Numbered from the stretch's first letter, positions 42,678-55,984 are shown. The stretch: 64,000 bases of DNA from Saururus chinensis (GCA_035235625.1 CP141140.1:44945351-45009350); one strand, 5' to 3'. Made by a program: numbers and translations. The notes: generated by a model from the letters alone, not told the origin.

Positions 42678-44690
42678 ACAAGTGAAAAGGTGGAGAAAAG
42701 AATGCATGGAAGAATTGAAAGCAAACATGAGAAACCATCAGAGTATGGTGAGTTGGCTGGGACCATCCAAAAACATAATCACTAACTTCAAATACCTACT
42801 TCGTTGGCCACACATGGATATATGGATTATGAGTTGTGCTATGCACAGTGCATGAGTTCAGGAAGGATTAGAAATCCACTACTACCACTTAATATCACTT
42901 CCCATCCCATCTGAACGGACTCACGTGGGGAAGTTGCAGCTACGGGAAAGTATTTTTCATACTCTTCTCAACAATGAGCCTATTATAAATTATGTATGAA
43001 AGCCGTTGATATTTAAGATTGACGGTACATATACTAACTCTTGTTAGCATTAGTGATATTGACATTGACATTACCGTGTGCTAACATGTGCACTATCAAT
43101 CTTGTAGATGAATAGTTTTCATATGTACCTTACGCAAGGCTCATTGTAAGGCTCATTATCAAAAGCAAGCATAAAAACTCTTCTCAGCCATAGATAGTAT
43201 GTATTGACTTTGAGTGCACAATCTAAAGGCAGCTAACCTTGAACCAAATTTGATGAACAAAATTTTGTACCTAATTTTTAAATGGATCACATATGATAAT
43301 AGGAGGTCTATTTTCTCGAGTATAGCTAGGGTTCGGTTAGAAAGATTTAGAGTGGGCAATGCATTATCTTATCTAAACGGATATTAAATGGTATGCAGGA
43401 TGACCATTCCGGATCATGAGTAGCCACCAAATCACGTCAATTAAGCATTTTTATGGATTATATTTAGCGCACATTAATGCGAGGTAACTCTCACTTACGT
43501 CAAGGTGTGCTAACACATGTACTGTCAATGAGAATCAAATGCTCATAATTAAGTCGGTTGCCCATTCCCTCCTGGATACCCTCTAACTAGAGAGAGAGAG
43601 AGAGAGCAAACTTAAGAGATCTGGTCAAGTATGTAAGCCACTATCTTCTCTTGTGGGGTGAAACAGTAATTCAGTGAATTCTGGACCCTTCAAAATAAGA
43701 GATGCCCAGTTTACCAAAAAACAAACAAAAAGCAGGACATAAGACATGCTAAGGGTACAAGGCCCCATGGACAAGAACAACAAGAGGCCCAAGAAACGGG
43801 AAAGAGGACTGGAGGCCCATGAGAAGCGTAAGAGCTTCAGTGCTAAATTGTTGGATGGGTCAAGAAAAAGGAGCCAGTGCGGTCCGTAATGGCTCTGCTT
43901 CCCTTGTCTGTTTCCATGCCAATGAATCTGCCCAACTAAATGGTCTAACTGGGTTCTGTTGTTCGTTATCAATACAAAAGTTGGGAATTTTCTTTTAAAC
44001 ATCAAGTTCGAAAGTTATCTAAAATGAGCATTATTTTTGTAGAAGAAATTCGGAATAGGGATGGGGTTTATGAATGAATTCATTATAGAGCATTAAATGC
44101 TTCCCACATCGCATATTTCAAAATAAGGGTGAAAGTAACCCCTTGGACGTCAAACTGCCACCCCGTTGCCTCCATTCTGAAGGGTCGCATCACCTGTTTG
44201 CCACCATTACACATCCGCCAGTCAATTTTTCTCTGTTTGTCTTCTCTCCTTTATGCTCTAGTTGCCTCTTCACTCCTCTCGGCTCCACTATGCGTGTCTC
44301 TTGGCTCTACTGTGCTCTGTGTCCCGGCATTTCACTCTTCCCATGGCCAGTTGCATTCTTAGCTCTTCTCCCGTACGAATGGCGTCCGGCAAGCAAGTTC
44401 TCTTTCCATCTACGCCTGTATTTTCATGTTTATTTTGCCTATATTTTGTTTGTGTACTGTGATGGGTTTGAAGGAGGGGTGGGGATTTTGATGGTGTAGG
44501 AGGGTTACGATGGGGGCAGGGGGCTGTTGCGATGGGTATCGAGGATTGCTCACCCATGGGCCATCACAACCCACCAAAGTCCATTGCAAGTATGCTAATT
44601 TTATTTAATTTATAATTTAAATTTTACTTTAGACCATAACTTTCGTATTTCTCTACTTGCAAATTGGCAAGTTAGACGGTAGGTGGTCAA
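42678..44690. other. Intergenic stretch with no supported gene
   Basis: Several open frames of 60-126 codons on both strands (for example minus 43625-44005 and plus 44143-44499) show no recognised domain, and their amino-acid make-up is unconvincing. 44120-44420 is somewhat CT-rich and could be a promoter or leader relic. Confidence 0.4.
43589..43606. repeat. (AG)9 microsatellite
   Basis: Nine uninterrupted AG dinucleotides. Confidence 0.9.
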
Positions 44691-44719
44691 CTGCTAAACT
44701 AGCAGAATTGAACTGAGTT

Positions 44720-47160
44720 GTGACTAGGGATCTTGGAGCACTATTTATGAAGACCTATTTTAATAAGCTTCTTCATCTACCATTGACGCAAGCCAACCTA
44801 CTTTCTATGAGGCAATCAGACCTCACATTCAACATCAGTGATAAGGTGGTCACCTTTAGGCCACTAGATGTTGCCCTCATCCTTGGGCTGCCAATTCATG
44901 AATTGCATTGAGTTGCAGGATGCAAACATAGATGAACAAGCATTCAAGTCTAGTTTGAAATAAATGCTCTTCCAAAAAATATTAGGTTCAAAGACAGTGA
45001 CATTTTGAATAAGATCAAGGATAAGAAGACTCTAATGGAGGACATGCTCATGCTGCTCTTCTATATGTCATAGTTGTCTTCCTACTCCCCATAGTAGGGG
45101 GGATAGTTTACGTGAATTATTGGCTATTGGTTGAGAAGGGGGGAGATGGTGTATGAGGCCCTGAGGCAAGCCATGAAGAATGCAAGTGATCATCTATATA
45201 AAGATAGGGTGAACTTATTCGCATGTTCAGTTCTTTTGCTTGTAACTATATCCTTCTTAAAAATATGTATAACATAATACTATTACTAATTATTTGCATA
45301 TGTATTATACTTCTCACAAACTTTATGTATGTGTTTCCTTTTCAGTAGATATTTCAACATATCTCCTTCTATAGTGAGGATCGAACGGTGCACTGATGAG
45401 TAGCCCAGATTCCTGCAATAAAGTGTGTATATAGCCCCGAACCTAAAGCAAAACATCTAAATGACGTAAGACTAGGTTATCCACTCCATTGAAGTCACTG
45501 ATGAAGAGGACTAGGTGTTTGTTGCAGCAAGGCCACTGGCATCATAGCATAAGATAGAGGAGGCACAAGATTTAGAGGAGAGGGATGATGAGGCATCATC
45601 CATTCCTCCTTCACCTATGAAGAGACATGAGCCCTCCTCCGCGCAGAACCTCTACTGGAATCATGAGCCCTCCCACCCAATTGCATGGGGAACCATCACT
45701 TGACATAGGACCTTGCCCAAAGCCATGATCCCTCCCACCCAGCAGCATGGGGAACCATCCCATGATTCTCAACTACAACGGAGCTCTCCATGACATCATA
45801 GTCCTCTACAAGGGATGCAGCAGGAGCCTTCCCAAAGTTCACAGCCCATGGGGAGACATGAGGCCAAGGAGGACATAGATGTGGGCCCCACTTTGAAAAG
45901 GAGGGCAATTACTTTGGAGGCTCATGAGGAGATGATACAGTAGATGCTGCAGAACTTTTAGCTCATTTATAAAGTCAAGTTGAGGTTGATGGAGGAAAAC
46001 AAAAAGTTGAAGTACAAGTAGAAAAGGAAAATCAAACTCCCTAAAGCAATGGTGTAGGGTGCTTGAGAAGGCACTTGAAGTGAAGATGGATACCAGAGCA
46101 GTGACACCTTGACATGTGCCAATGCAAGCTAATGAGCCTATTTCGCATCTCATGTCCAACACCCACTTCAAAACGAAAGCAAGAAAGTCATTGTTGTAGT
46201 GGAGGATATTATTTGTGGACATTAACAAGATGAATTCCTCCCCTCACCTCCCTACTATTCTAGTCTTTCAATCAGGTAAAGTTGAAATAGTAGCATTCTC
46301 TCCCACTGACCAACCTACCATCCCCCAAAATGAAGAAGGGCAAAAGGATATGGTCTCTCCAAAAGAGGCATCAAGGACCACTGGCAAGGAGTTCGAATTA
46401 TTAGATAAGCATATAGTTGACATTGTAGTAGTGGCTAAAAAATCTACCAATCTAAGCAGATTCTTGGGAGGTGGAGGGTGAGGCCATTCTTGGCTTGCAT
46501 TCGGTTATTGCAATTCTATCGAACTCTACATATGCCTAACCAGCTGTGGTACCCATCATGAACCTTAAGGCACTTGTGGTAAGCTTCATACAACCTATGC
46601 ATCCTAAGGCACTTGTAATAAGCATCAATTTCTAATTTTTAACAACTTTTTTTATGTTGAAGGATGGACATGAGGAACAAGTGAAAGATTCTTCCAAGTA
46701 AACATTATATGCGAGGGAGGCATTGTTAGGGCCTAGCTCAAGAAGCCATTTCTATTGTGATCTTGCAGTGAAGTGTAAGATTAAGGATGGCACCTAGGAT
46801 GAGTTTGACATCCTTGACAAAGATGAGACCTTAGTGAATCTCATATGGAAAATCCCTCAGGAGTTACGATTCCACAACACAGGGCTGGCTGCGGGCTTAC
46901 TAGTCAGTGTGGATAACATGCAGAGCATTAGGTGGAGAGGTCATATTGATGAGGAGGACATGGGGGACAGTGCTGGCTGGTTTGATAACTTCGTTGTCGA
47001 TGCATATGTAGTGTTGCTATGGAAGTATGTGGTAGGAGGGGAGTTGGACGATGAAGGGCATCCTAAAGAGCACATTTTTTTATCCACATTTCCTTGTATG
47101 TATTTAGCCATCTTATCATATTTTCTCTTTCTATTTTACTCATTTACTTACTTTGGTTTG
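44720..47160 (+). pseudogene. Decayed transposon gene with plant-mobile/DUF1985-like start and Ulp1-like end
   Basis: The first block (44720-44911) reads LLSMRQSDLTFNISDKVVTF then DVALILGLPIHELH, the hallmark of the N-terminal domain in plant Ulp1 or plant-mobile-domain transposon genes. A second block, around 44980-45240, gives KIKDKKTLMEDMLMLLFYMS and MVYEALRQAMKNASDHLYKD. A low-complexity, stop-rich middle follows. The last block (46834-47105) reads LLVSVDNMQSIRW and then DAYVVLLWKYVVGGELDDEG and HIFLSTFPC. This is the start of the C48 domain, ending at a GTATG donor-like site. The His/Cys half is not found. It differs from the Ulp1-like gene of the duplicated MULE, so it is another element. 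Confidence 0.62.
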
Positions 47161-47199
47161 TGGATGTTGCAAAATTCATATTCATTCATTGACAACATG

Positions 47200-49149
47200 T
47201 GACCAATGGTTTCATTTAATTTGTGCCTTTTGGAGTTTCAATATGCACCAACTAACTGAATTTGTTGCTCACTACTTGAGTGCTTGAAATGCTCATATCT
47301 CATTTAAGCATTTGGAACTAAAAGGGGCACAAAACCTGTTCTTGTCATCTAATTGATTTGTTGATTTAGTGTGTATGCTTGGTTCACCATTGATTATAGA
47401 AGCTAGATCAAGTGCCACATTTTAAAACATGGAGAAATGATAGATTGTGTCATGGCCGGGGTTTTCTAAATAACATTTTCTGAGTAAATGTAGAGGAGAA
47501 CACGAATAACTTTTTTATAAACAAACCATGCTAAACCAACAAATGAAATAAACTCCAAACTGTGATTGTCATTTTTCAACATAATGATAATATAAAACCA
47601 TGATTATCGATAATAGTTATTCAAATCCATTAAATACCAAGCGAGATCTCATCCATGTGCAAATCTGATAACCATCTAAGAATAATAAATAAAGTATGAG
47701 ATGCCAACTTTTGTGCTTTATTATATTCTAATGAAAATAAAGCAAATCCTATTATGAAGCAGTGTTACCCAGCTCCTCGAATCTAGCTACTCGATTACTC
47801 CTTCTCTGAGGTATAACCACTTATGCTCAATAGGATCAAACAAATTTATAAAACACATAGTGGGACTAAGCAGTGGTTTAAATCAATATTTATGCGCCAC
47901 CATTGGCTATTTTACCCTTACCCAGTTTTGTCACAACAAAGCTCTTAACCCCATCTCACAGCGTTAAAGGTATTTAAACATTAAAATCTCAATATTAGAG
48001 ACTAACCCACAAGTATAATTAAAATTGGCCCAGAGATAAATATCTACAATTATCCTTGAATGACCAACTCCAACCTTGGAGTAAGACTGCTTGAATAGTA
48101 GCTTGACCTAAATCTACAAGGCTCTCATAAGCTTGCCACGAATATGGAGACATGAATTCCAATTTTGCTCATGAACACAAATTGACAAGAAACACAAGCC
48201 TTCCATGATGCTCATAAAAGTCCATTTTTCTTACGTACTATGGTCCTGTGAAGACCACTGGGAAACCCGCGGTAAATACCTCTGTAGGCCAATATTCAAA
48301 CCATCGTGGCCATGAAGAAAGTGTATCACAATCTCCACCATCCACAACTCCGGGAGAAGTAAGTAATTGAAGACTTTACTTTTTTAGCCCATAGGAATTT
48401 AAGACCATATGGCTAAGGATTCAAATTAATCATAACATAGAATATATTGATCTCATTAGGTCAAGCATTTGTTTGAAGGAACATGACCGCTTTCACACGG
48501 TGAATCAACCCACAAACAACCTCATGGGCTATTTAGTAAATTTACCATAGTGATATGGGTGTTTTCCAAATGATCCATACCCCTCCCATCCTATAGTATG
48601 ATTTAACAAATTTATTTATTTATTTTACCTTTTTTAAAAAAAATTGTATATATATATAGAATGTGGCTATTTGAACCTCTATTTCTTCCCTGTATCCCCC
48701 AAACAAAAGTAAAAGTTAGATTTTTTTTACTTTTATACCCCATTTTTCCCCCACTAACTTGATCTTTAGTTCCCCATTTACCTTTTTCTTTTTTCCCCCA
48801 CGAGTTAACCTAAAGAACGTGATTTTTTTTTCAGACTTTCTTCTCCTCCTCCAGGCTGAGTACTATAGCCGTCAGTGAACACTGTAGCTGCCGGCGAACA
48901 CTGTAGCCACCGACGAACGTTGTAGCCGCCTGCGAGTCCAGCATACACTATAGATCCAGCGACAATTAAAAAGCTCTGGTGGTGGCTAAAAAAGATGTGG
49001 CAACCAAAAAGTTGAACCTTATAGTATTATTTATTCATCAATGGCATCTTTACACTTCCATGGACATTTTCTGTAAGAACGTTATCGGAGGCAAGAAAGC
49101 TTCTGTAAATTTTTTAGCTGGGGGTAGGCCCTGCCACATTGTTCTTCAC
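47200..49149. other. Unassigned AT-rich stretch
   Basis: No gene, LTR end or TIR recognised. At about 48865-48935 a 19-20 base unit (GAACACTGTAGCCRCCGRC-like) repeats three to four times. A TATATATATA run is near 48650. Confidence 0.4.
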
Positions 49150-49756
49150 TTCATGAGGACGACCCCCCGCCATGTATTAACTAGGTAAAAGCTTCTGTTA
49201 GTATACTTGCGGGGGGACCCCCCGCCTATTTTCGAAGAACCAAATAGGGTCGAAGATACCCTGCCACTTCATGCACAATTGGGCGGGAGGCACCCCCCCG
49301 CCAAATCCGTGATAGTAACTTCTTAAAGTTACTATCCGTTTCATGGCGGGGGGCAACCCCCGCCATTTTTAGAACAACTAGATGGGGTTGAAGGCCTCCT
49401 GCCTCTTTATGCACAATTGGGAGGGGGGCACCCCCGCAAAATCCAATCCAGTAACTTCTTAAAGTTACTGTTCGTTTCATGGTGGGGGGCACCCCCCACC
49501 ATTTTTCGAAGAACTAGATAGGGTCGAAGACCGCCCGCCACTTCATGCACAATTGGGTGGGGGCACCCCCGCCAAATCCAAGACAATAACTTCATAGAGT
49601 TACTGTCCATTTCGTGGTGAGGGGCACCCCCCGCCATTTTTTGAAGAACTAGATAGGGTCGAAGACCTCGCCACTTCATGCACAATTGAGCGGGTGGCAC
49701 CCCCCGCCAAATCCAAGACAATAACTTATGTTTCCTGGCAGGGGGCATCCTATGAC
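49150..49756. repeat. GC-rich tandem array of about 135 bp units with C/G-run palindromes
   Basis: The marker ATGCACAATTG recurs at 49271, 49409, 49545 and 49678 (spacings 138, 136, 133). Each unit holds two inverted GGCGGGGGG / CCCCCCGCC pairs. The repeat keeps a minus-strand frame open (VAGGLRPYLVLRKM, GGAPHHETNSNFKKLL, WIWRGG), giving an apparent 45-residue protein repeat. Unit lengths that are not all multiples of three argue against real coding. It lies beside the PMD gene piece and may be part of the same element. Confidence 0.8.
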
Positions 49757-49953
49757 ACTTGTAAACATTCATTTTATTGTAAAACAATGCATATCCAAAT
49801 TAACATAAAAACAACATGAAAGAGGCAGCTTAAAGTACCACCTACTAAGCCCCCTACATAAATCTTGATCACATAAAACCTAGTCACATAAAACCAAATA
49901 CATATCCACATATTAAAGCCCCGTTGAAGCACAAGTTATTTTGCATTTTGACA

Positions 49954-50031
49954 ATAATTTTCTTGTCCAAGACTCCAACATAATTTTCCTGTCCAAGAGT
50001 CCAATATAATTTTCCTGTCCAAGACTCCAAC
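49954..50031. repeat. 26 bp tandem repeat, three copies
   Basis: Three near-identical units beginning ATAATTTTC and ending GACTCCAAC or GAGTCCAAT, at 49954, 49980 and 50006. Confidence 0.88.
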
Positions 50032-50131
50032 ATGGTTTCTGCATTTTGACAATAATGTTCCTGGTAGCAGAAAATATACAAACTCTTCAAAATATACAAA
50101 TGCTAAAATGTCTCAACAAACTCTAAAATGT

Positions 50132-50425
50132 CTAAGTGACTGAAACATGAGTCTTGTAACTAGTTAAAACTGTCATTTCTATAGGGCCTCCAGGGAATGG
50201 ATAAGTTTCATCCACTGTTTGCCCTTCTTCTACCTCCTCCCCGGCATGACCTTCTTTTTGTTCTCTCTCAATGACATTAGTTTCTTTGTCAATTTCTAGT
50301 CTTTGTTCTTGTGCACTTGCATTTCCTTCTAATTCATCATCTATAAGTACATCTTCACCAACATCTACATCTTTTGATTCAGCTCGTCGTCTCCTGTATG
50401 TTACTGTTGGGTGTGGCCTTGTCAT
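50132..50425 (-). pseudogene. N-terminal fragment of a plant-mobile-domain (PMD) transposon gene
   Basis: Minus-strand frame of 97 codons. It has an acidic, Glu-rich linker, then FPGGPIEMTVLTSYKTHV. In plant PMD genes the segment FPGGP-x-D-x-(S/T)-L-L-x-(S/T)-Y-x-x-HV precedes the aminotransferase-like mobile domain. Here the frame stops three residues later, and no mobile domain follows on the left, where the GC-rich array begins. The rest was lost or lies behind an intron I cannot see. Confidence 0.6.
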
Positions 50426-52299
50426 CTAGTGTATGGTGAATAAAAGCAAAGGCTAGCCTCAATATTAGTTCATAGTTCTTTAATTAGTACAAATATATGC
50501 ATAAACAAAAACAAAAAAAATATATCCATTTTTGCATTCAATTTCTGGCCGGCAAAGCTTTGAGCAGTTGTTATCTTTCAGAAGTCCTTCTTTGAGTGCA
50601 GGAAGAGGGGAGGAAGACAAATGTGAAGGCATTTAGGGAAGGGCAGGAGTAAAGTTAGCATATTTAGGAGGAGTGGATGAGTAAAATTTAATGCACATAC
50701 TTCCAATTGTGTCAAGTGGGGTTGCTCCTAGTTTTTTAGGGAATATGAGATGGCATTGAGTAGGTTGAAAGGAAGACAAGTATGGAGTATCCCGACTCCG
50801 GTTGAAGGAATTGAACTTACATCATGGATTACCAAGGTTGTGATAAGTCCTATTGTAGATAGACTCTTGAAGATTGCTAGTAATTAGGAGATTTTGCTAT
50901 AGGTACAGTAGAAAAAAGAAAACCACCTTTATGGCCTCTCCTCTCTGTTACCATTATTCTTCTCCCTGGAACTTCTTCCCCTACAAACTGGTTGCTCCTG
51001 GCTGAAGTAAGGAAGCTCAATTTCATCATCTCCAAGAAAGGAATTGTGCATTGTCAGGGAACTTGAAACACTGGTAGAGGTCTTAAGGTAGGATGCTTTT
51101 TACACTTCTATTCATGTCATTATGTCCTAGGAATAAGTTAGTATAGGTGTTCAGCAAATTGTTTCAATTCATACATGTTGTTGTCCTTGTTCTTTGTTCA
51201 TGAGTTCAGTAGAACTTATGCATATATGCACTAAAGACGGAGAACACTAAAGAACTATAATGTCATATATGCAATAAAGACGGATAACAAACACGAAATC
51301 ACTAAGCAGGTTAGCATTAAAAAAATACCTACACATATGACTCACAAAACAGAGAGAAAAGAAAAAAAATGACTTTTTTGTGACAGCAAATGCTGATTTG
51401 GATTCACTTGAGCAGGAGATCTAGAGGCGCTTGTAGGGGCTAGGGTTCTGGTGGAGGTGCTGACAGCAAGATCTAGAGTCACTGGAGTAGGAGGCGTTGA
51501 CGAAAAAATCGGCAAAAATGGAGTTTGTCTGATGGAGGCGCTGACCAGTGACGAAGAGGGAGTCTGTCTGGTGGATGCGTTGACCAATGACAAAGAGTGA
51601 GTCCGTCCGGTGGATACGCTAACCAGTGACGAAGAAGGAGTCCTTCCGGTGCAATTGCAAGAAATTTTTTATAGAGGGAGGGGTGAAGCTGTGAGGGAGG
51701 AAGGGCGGGGTATACATAGTTAAAAAATCTGTTAATAGCAATCGGTAACAATGATGGAGAAGAGAGGGTGTTGGCACTAATGTTCTCACTTCAGAAACAT
51801 GGTGCAATGGCTCCTCAAATTAAATTATGATAAGTTTCTAGTAACCAAGCATTTATATGCATGCAAACTCCCAGCGACGGAATTTATAAACAAGGATCCT
51901 ACCTCTCTCTTTAGCTGGCTACGCACTTATTTTCGGTCATTGGAAGCCTCTAAGCCCTCAAGTTAAATGGCTTCCTTCAAGAAGTTTTAAAAAGAGATGG
52001 AGGCTAGGGTTGGAAGGGGTGGATTAAATAGATAAACGAGAAGAGGAATGTAGGGCCTATCTTAGTATGAGTGGAATTTTGATAGGATTAATGCATGGTA
52101 CGTAACTTGGGCAATCCCCTTCTTTCTTATGCCAAGTCACCCTAGGGGTCCCCACTAGGTGGTCCCACCTCTAAGGGTAACACCGCTTTTCAATTAAAAA
52201 ATTCTAAACAAGTATTTCTCCATAAAATAATCCAAAAAAATATGGAAATTTTTAAAAAAATCAAAAAAATATCTCAAGTTCCTGAATGCTATAGATGAG
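50426..52299. other. Unassigned stretch left of the copia element
   Basis: No gene supported. Minus-strand frames at 51342-51807 are Ser/Thr/Pro/Leu-rich and arise from a short tandem repeat (51521-51651). Confidence 0.4.
51521..51651. repeat. 39 bp tandem repeat, three full copies and part of a fourth
   Basis: Units start GAGT(T/C)(T/C)GTC at 51521, 51560, 51599 and 51638, exactly 39 bases apart. On the minus strand this gives a 13-residue periodic peptide (LVSASIRQTPSSS-like). There is no sign of selection. Confidence 0.82.
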
Positions 52300-53241
52300 C
52301 ACCTAAAATGACCATTTGAAAAATGAAGCTGAGAGCTTATCGATCGATGGCTTCATCGATAAATAGATCAATCAAGGAGTCGTGTTCTAAGAAAACATGA
52401 AACAATTAATTACTATTTGAAATGATCAATCACTAGTAGTTTTAGTTTTAAAAAAGCCTTTCTGAAAGAGTTTTCTTTCCTAGTTGAAGTCAAAGAGCCA
52501 ATTCAACTTGGAGACCTCTATAAAGACTAAGTTATGATGAATTTAAAAATAAAAAAACTTAGAAAATATTAAAGAAGAAAGGAGAGCCCTTTACACATTG
52601 TTTACCTAGAGAATTCACAAAAAGCTTGAAGAAATTACTTGTGGTGAATTCATATTGATGCATAACTAAAGTGAGAATATTTTACGCAAGAAATTTTAAA
52701 TAAAAGTCAACAAAGTTCTTCATCAAGGAGTGATTAAAGAATCTCACGATGTGAATCAACAAACAAAGAATGAGTCTTTATTTAAGTTGCTAGAAGAAGA
52801 AGATGAAGAACAAAGCATAAAGAGGGAAAGCTTCAAGGATTCAAGGAGGAAGAATTGAAGGCCAACATTAACAACAAGAGAAGATTCAACAAAGGTGTTC
52901 GTGTCAAGTCTAGAGGTTGGTTGGTTATTTTGTGTATTGTAAGATCTATATCATTCTAATGCATTGATTTAGCCTAGGTTGAGGATGCCAAGGTTTTTTA
53001 CCCTATTTGGGGTTTTCCATGTGAAAATTCTTGTGTAATTGTGTGGTGTGCATGCTTGGTTTGATCATTTATTGATCATGAATGGTGATTAGAAATCAAG
53101 GTTCGTTTATTATTTATTTTGCTTCAATACAAATTCTTGCTCATAGAGGCTAGGACTCTTAATTGCTTACTTATGAAAGTATTAGGATTAGGAGCAATCT
53201 AGTATTCCACTATAGCCATCTATTTGTCTATTAAACTCTCA
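52300..53241 (+). repeat. Truncated 5' LTR of the copia-type element
   Basis: Aligned with 57900-58845 from GAGCACCTAAAATGACC onwards. It ends ATTAAACTCTCA. Two bases later comes TGGTAGTTGAGA, a possible degraded tRNA-iMet primer site (TGGTATCAGAGC in intact elements). Confidence 0.7.
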
Positions 53242-53436
53242 ATTGGTAGTTGAGAATTTTTTGTTTGAAATTTTTTTTCAATTCATGCTATCTATCAAGT
53301 TTTGCATGCATATCTCAAGTTAGTTGTGTTAGTTTTGCTCAATTCTTCTAAGATTCGCTTACTTTCCAAAAGGTGTATTTTTTGGTGATTTTGTGTGTTT
53401 ATTTCAACTTTTTTTCTTGTGCCTAATTGATTCACC

Positions 53437-54360
53437 ATGACTAGTTCTTGTTCTACTGATGATGAAGATTTTTATATTAAAAAATTTCTTAGACAAGTCA
53501 TTGAAAGTAGTAAAAAGTTAGAGAAGATTGTCAAATTGAATGAGGATACAATTGAATTTATTTTTAAAAAATTTCCAATTTGTTGAAGATAAAGAATCAC
53601 TAGAGAAAGAGGTGAAAAACTTGACAAGTGAACTTGTAAAAGAGTGGAGAAAATCTAGGTCTATAGAAGATAAACTCTTGTCTACTAATGAAGAAGTTCA
53701 TGCCTTCAAATCTAAAAAAAGTAATCTTCTAGACAAGATAAAATTCTTAGAGAATAAAGTTCATGAGAAATTAGAAATAAATCAATCATGCTTCAAAAAT
53801 ATTGACGATCTAGGGTGTGAATTAAAAGTCTCTTAAGAAAATTGAAAACTTTCACCTTAGGGCAAAAATTTTTGACAAGATGTTGAACATATGAAATGAT
53901 TGTAGTGATAAAAGAGGGCTAGGATTTAATTATACTAATTCTATAAAGTCTAATAGTGTCACTAAGTTTGTTAAGGCTAAATAACTCATTTACTCTAGGA
54001 AAGATGACCACATGGTAAAACCAAAAAAAATTCTCATAAATTAAAGTCCAAAGTCTAATCATAGGAGGAAACATCACAAGAGAGAAAATTATGTTTCTTC
54101 CTTGATTAGAAAAATTCAAGCTATGCAGTACAACCTAAAATACTTTAGTAAATAAGTCATAAAAAAATCTAATACTAAGGTAATTTTGATATCTTCTAAC
54201 TTGAATAGATTGCCTAAGAAGTCTACAAGAACCTACATGAATTCTCAAGATAATGAACCAAGAATCAAGAAAATTTAGGTCAAGAAGCATTCTCCACACA
54301 TTTTCACACCTAAAAATGATACTCATGACAAAAAAAAACTTAAAATTTTTGATTAGAAAA
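53437..54360 (+). pseudogene. Frameshifted gag-like gene of the copia-type element
   Basis: ATG at 53437 starts MTSSCSTDDEDFYIKKFLRQ and meets TGA at about 53584. The continuing frame from about 53565 reads FVEDKESLEKEVKNLTSELV through NIDDLGCELKVS (stop near 53836), a predicted coiled coil with heptad Leu. A one-base slip in an A/T-rich run near 53565 explains the break. After 53937, basic segments such as RKHHKRENYVSSLIRKIQA continue with stops. Coiled-coil segments in this position are usual in gag proteins of plant copia elements. No zinc knuckle was found. Confidence 0.6.
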
Positions 54361-54420
54361 TATATCTTAAAGGACCCTAGCTCCCAAGATAGGGGGAGCA
54401 AAAACACCTTAGACTGCCTT

Positions 54421-55984
54421 AGGATAGTTTAGTTAGGCAAAACTAATGAGCTTATCATATCCAAGTAAAGAGATTTATATTTTTGTCCATGATTTAATTT
54501 TTTTGGTCTTTTGGACACACATATTTTAGTTTTTATCGCATTTTATTTGTTTTCACGTTTGTAATTCATAGGTTTGAATTGAAAAAGATAAAAAAAATGG
54601 AATATGATAAAAACACAAAAAAATAATGTAACTTAAGCTTATTTTTGCAATTGGCTATGATTTTGTTTTTTATTAGTTCAACTCTTAAGACAAACAAAAT
54701 TTTATTTTCTTTTAAACTAAAAATAAACATGATTTGTGGTCAAAGATACCTTAATGAAGAGGAGGATACACTAAGGAGAGTGAAAATTAATTTGATTTTC
54801 TTTTTCTTTATGTTGCAATTTTTTTAAAAAAAAATTGTGTACATTATATTGAGACTCAAATCACTTTTATGTATAAAAATTAAGAGAAAATTCTTAAATA
54901 TAAGCTTACTTAGGTGTTTAGATTTTAGTGGAGTAATAATGATCAAATCAGAGGATCTTTTGCTAGATTTTATTTAAAATCAAAAGGAGAAAAATTTATG
55001 TAATGTACTTCAAAATTTTTATGTCTTATGCATTTTCAATACTTTTTATTCAAATGAAATTGTCATCGTAAAGATGATGGGGAAGGGTTACCTATTTAGG
55101 TTAGCCTAGGCTAATGTGAAGCTCTCATCTACTCAACCTTAGGGAAAATGAATGAAAAAGAAAGAAAAAGAAAAGAATAAAAATAAATGATGTAAGTAGA
55201 GAGGATTCAGAAAAAACCAAGCCCTAGAAAACTTATTTATTGAGCATATATTTTTTTATTTTTTACAAGATAATGTACATAGATTCTAGCTAAAGTGAGT
55301 TTAAAAAAGAAAACTTTTTCTTTACTAGGGTTTGAACAAATTTGTCTTAGTTGGAATAAGATTGATTTTGCGACATTCAAGATTAAAAGTGACAAGAGAT
55401 AAAAACATTGGTTGTTTCTTCAAACCTTAATAAAAAAATTTGAAGAAAATCAAATTGGCAATCACATACCAATAGAGTTGACTAATCTAAGGGAAGGTGT
55501 ATATAAGCATAATATATGATGCACTTAGATTAAAAGGAAATTAATTAAAAAATTGTGAAAAGGAGTTAACTACGATTATTTTTAATGTTTGATTTCTTAT
55601 TTGAGTTTTCTATAAGAAAAATCTTATTTCATTGGAAAATATCTTAAGATATTTTTAAGAATTTATTGGAATTTGTTTTGGATTTATTCAATTTTTAAAT
55701 TTTTTTTAAATATAAAATTCAATTTTCTCAAGAATGATTCCCTTACCCATCGATCGATGGTAGTGTTTCCTACCAAAGCACTATTTTTTAAAAAACTTAA
55801 GCCCATAAGCCCCTCATTTCACTCCAAACTCTTCCGAAGGTCATGAAAAGTGAGTTAGGAAACACCAATTTTGATTTTTAACACGCATTTTAATGAGTTT
55901 TGAAATTCTAGGACTTTATTTATGTCTTTTGATTTGTTCTCAGTGATTTTTAGCCCAAGGTTCATTTATTTGCATTAAATTTAG
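54421..55984. other. Non-coding interior of the copia-type element
   Basis: AT-rich, no pol domains on either strand. Confidence 0.5.

Noticed and set aside
31665..42686. A 9-base target-site duplication for MULE copy 2
   Set aside because: The flanks of the presumed GGG...CCC ends (ACGTGCGTA and ACAAGTGAA) agree at only about five of nine positions, so it is not claimed.
43625..44005. Minus-strand open frame of 126 codons
   Set aside because: No recognised domain, no neighbouring gene structure, and the composition resembles random AT/GC-mixed spacer.
49226..49787. Minus-strand repeat protein with 45-residue units
   Set aside because: Unit lengths of 138, 136 and 133 bases are not all multiples of three, so the frame is not kept by selection; two separate frames are needed.
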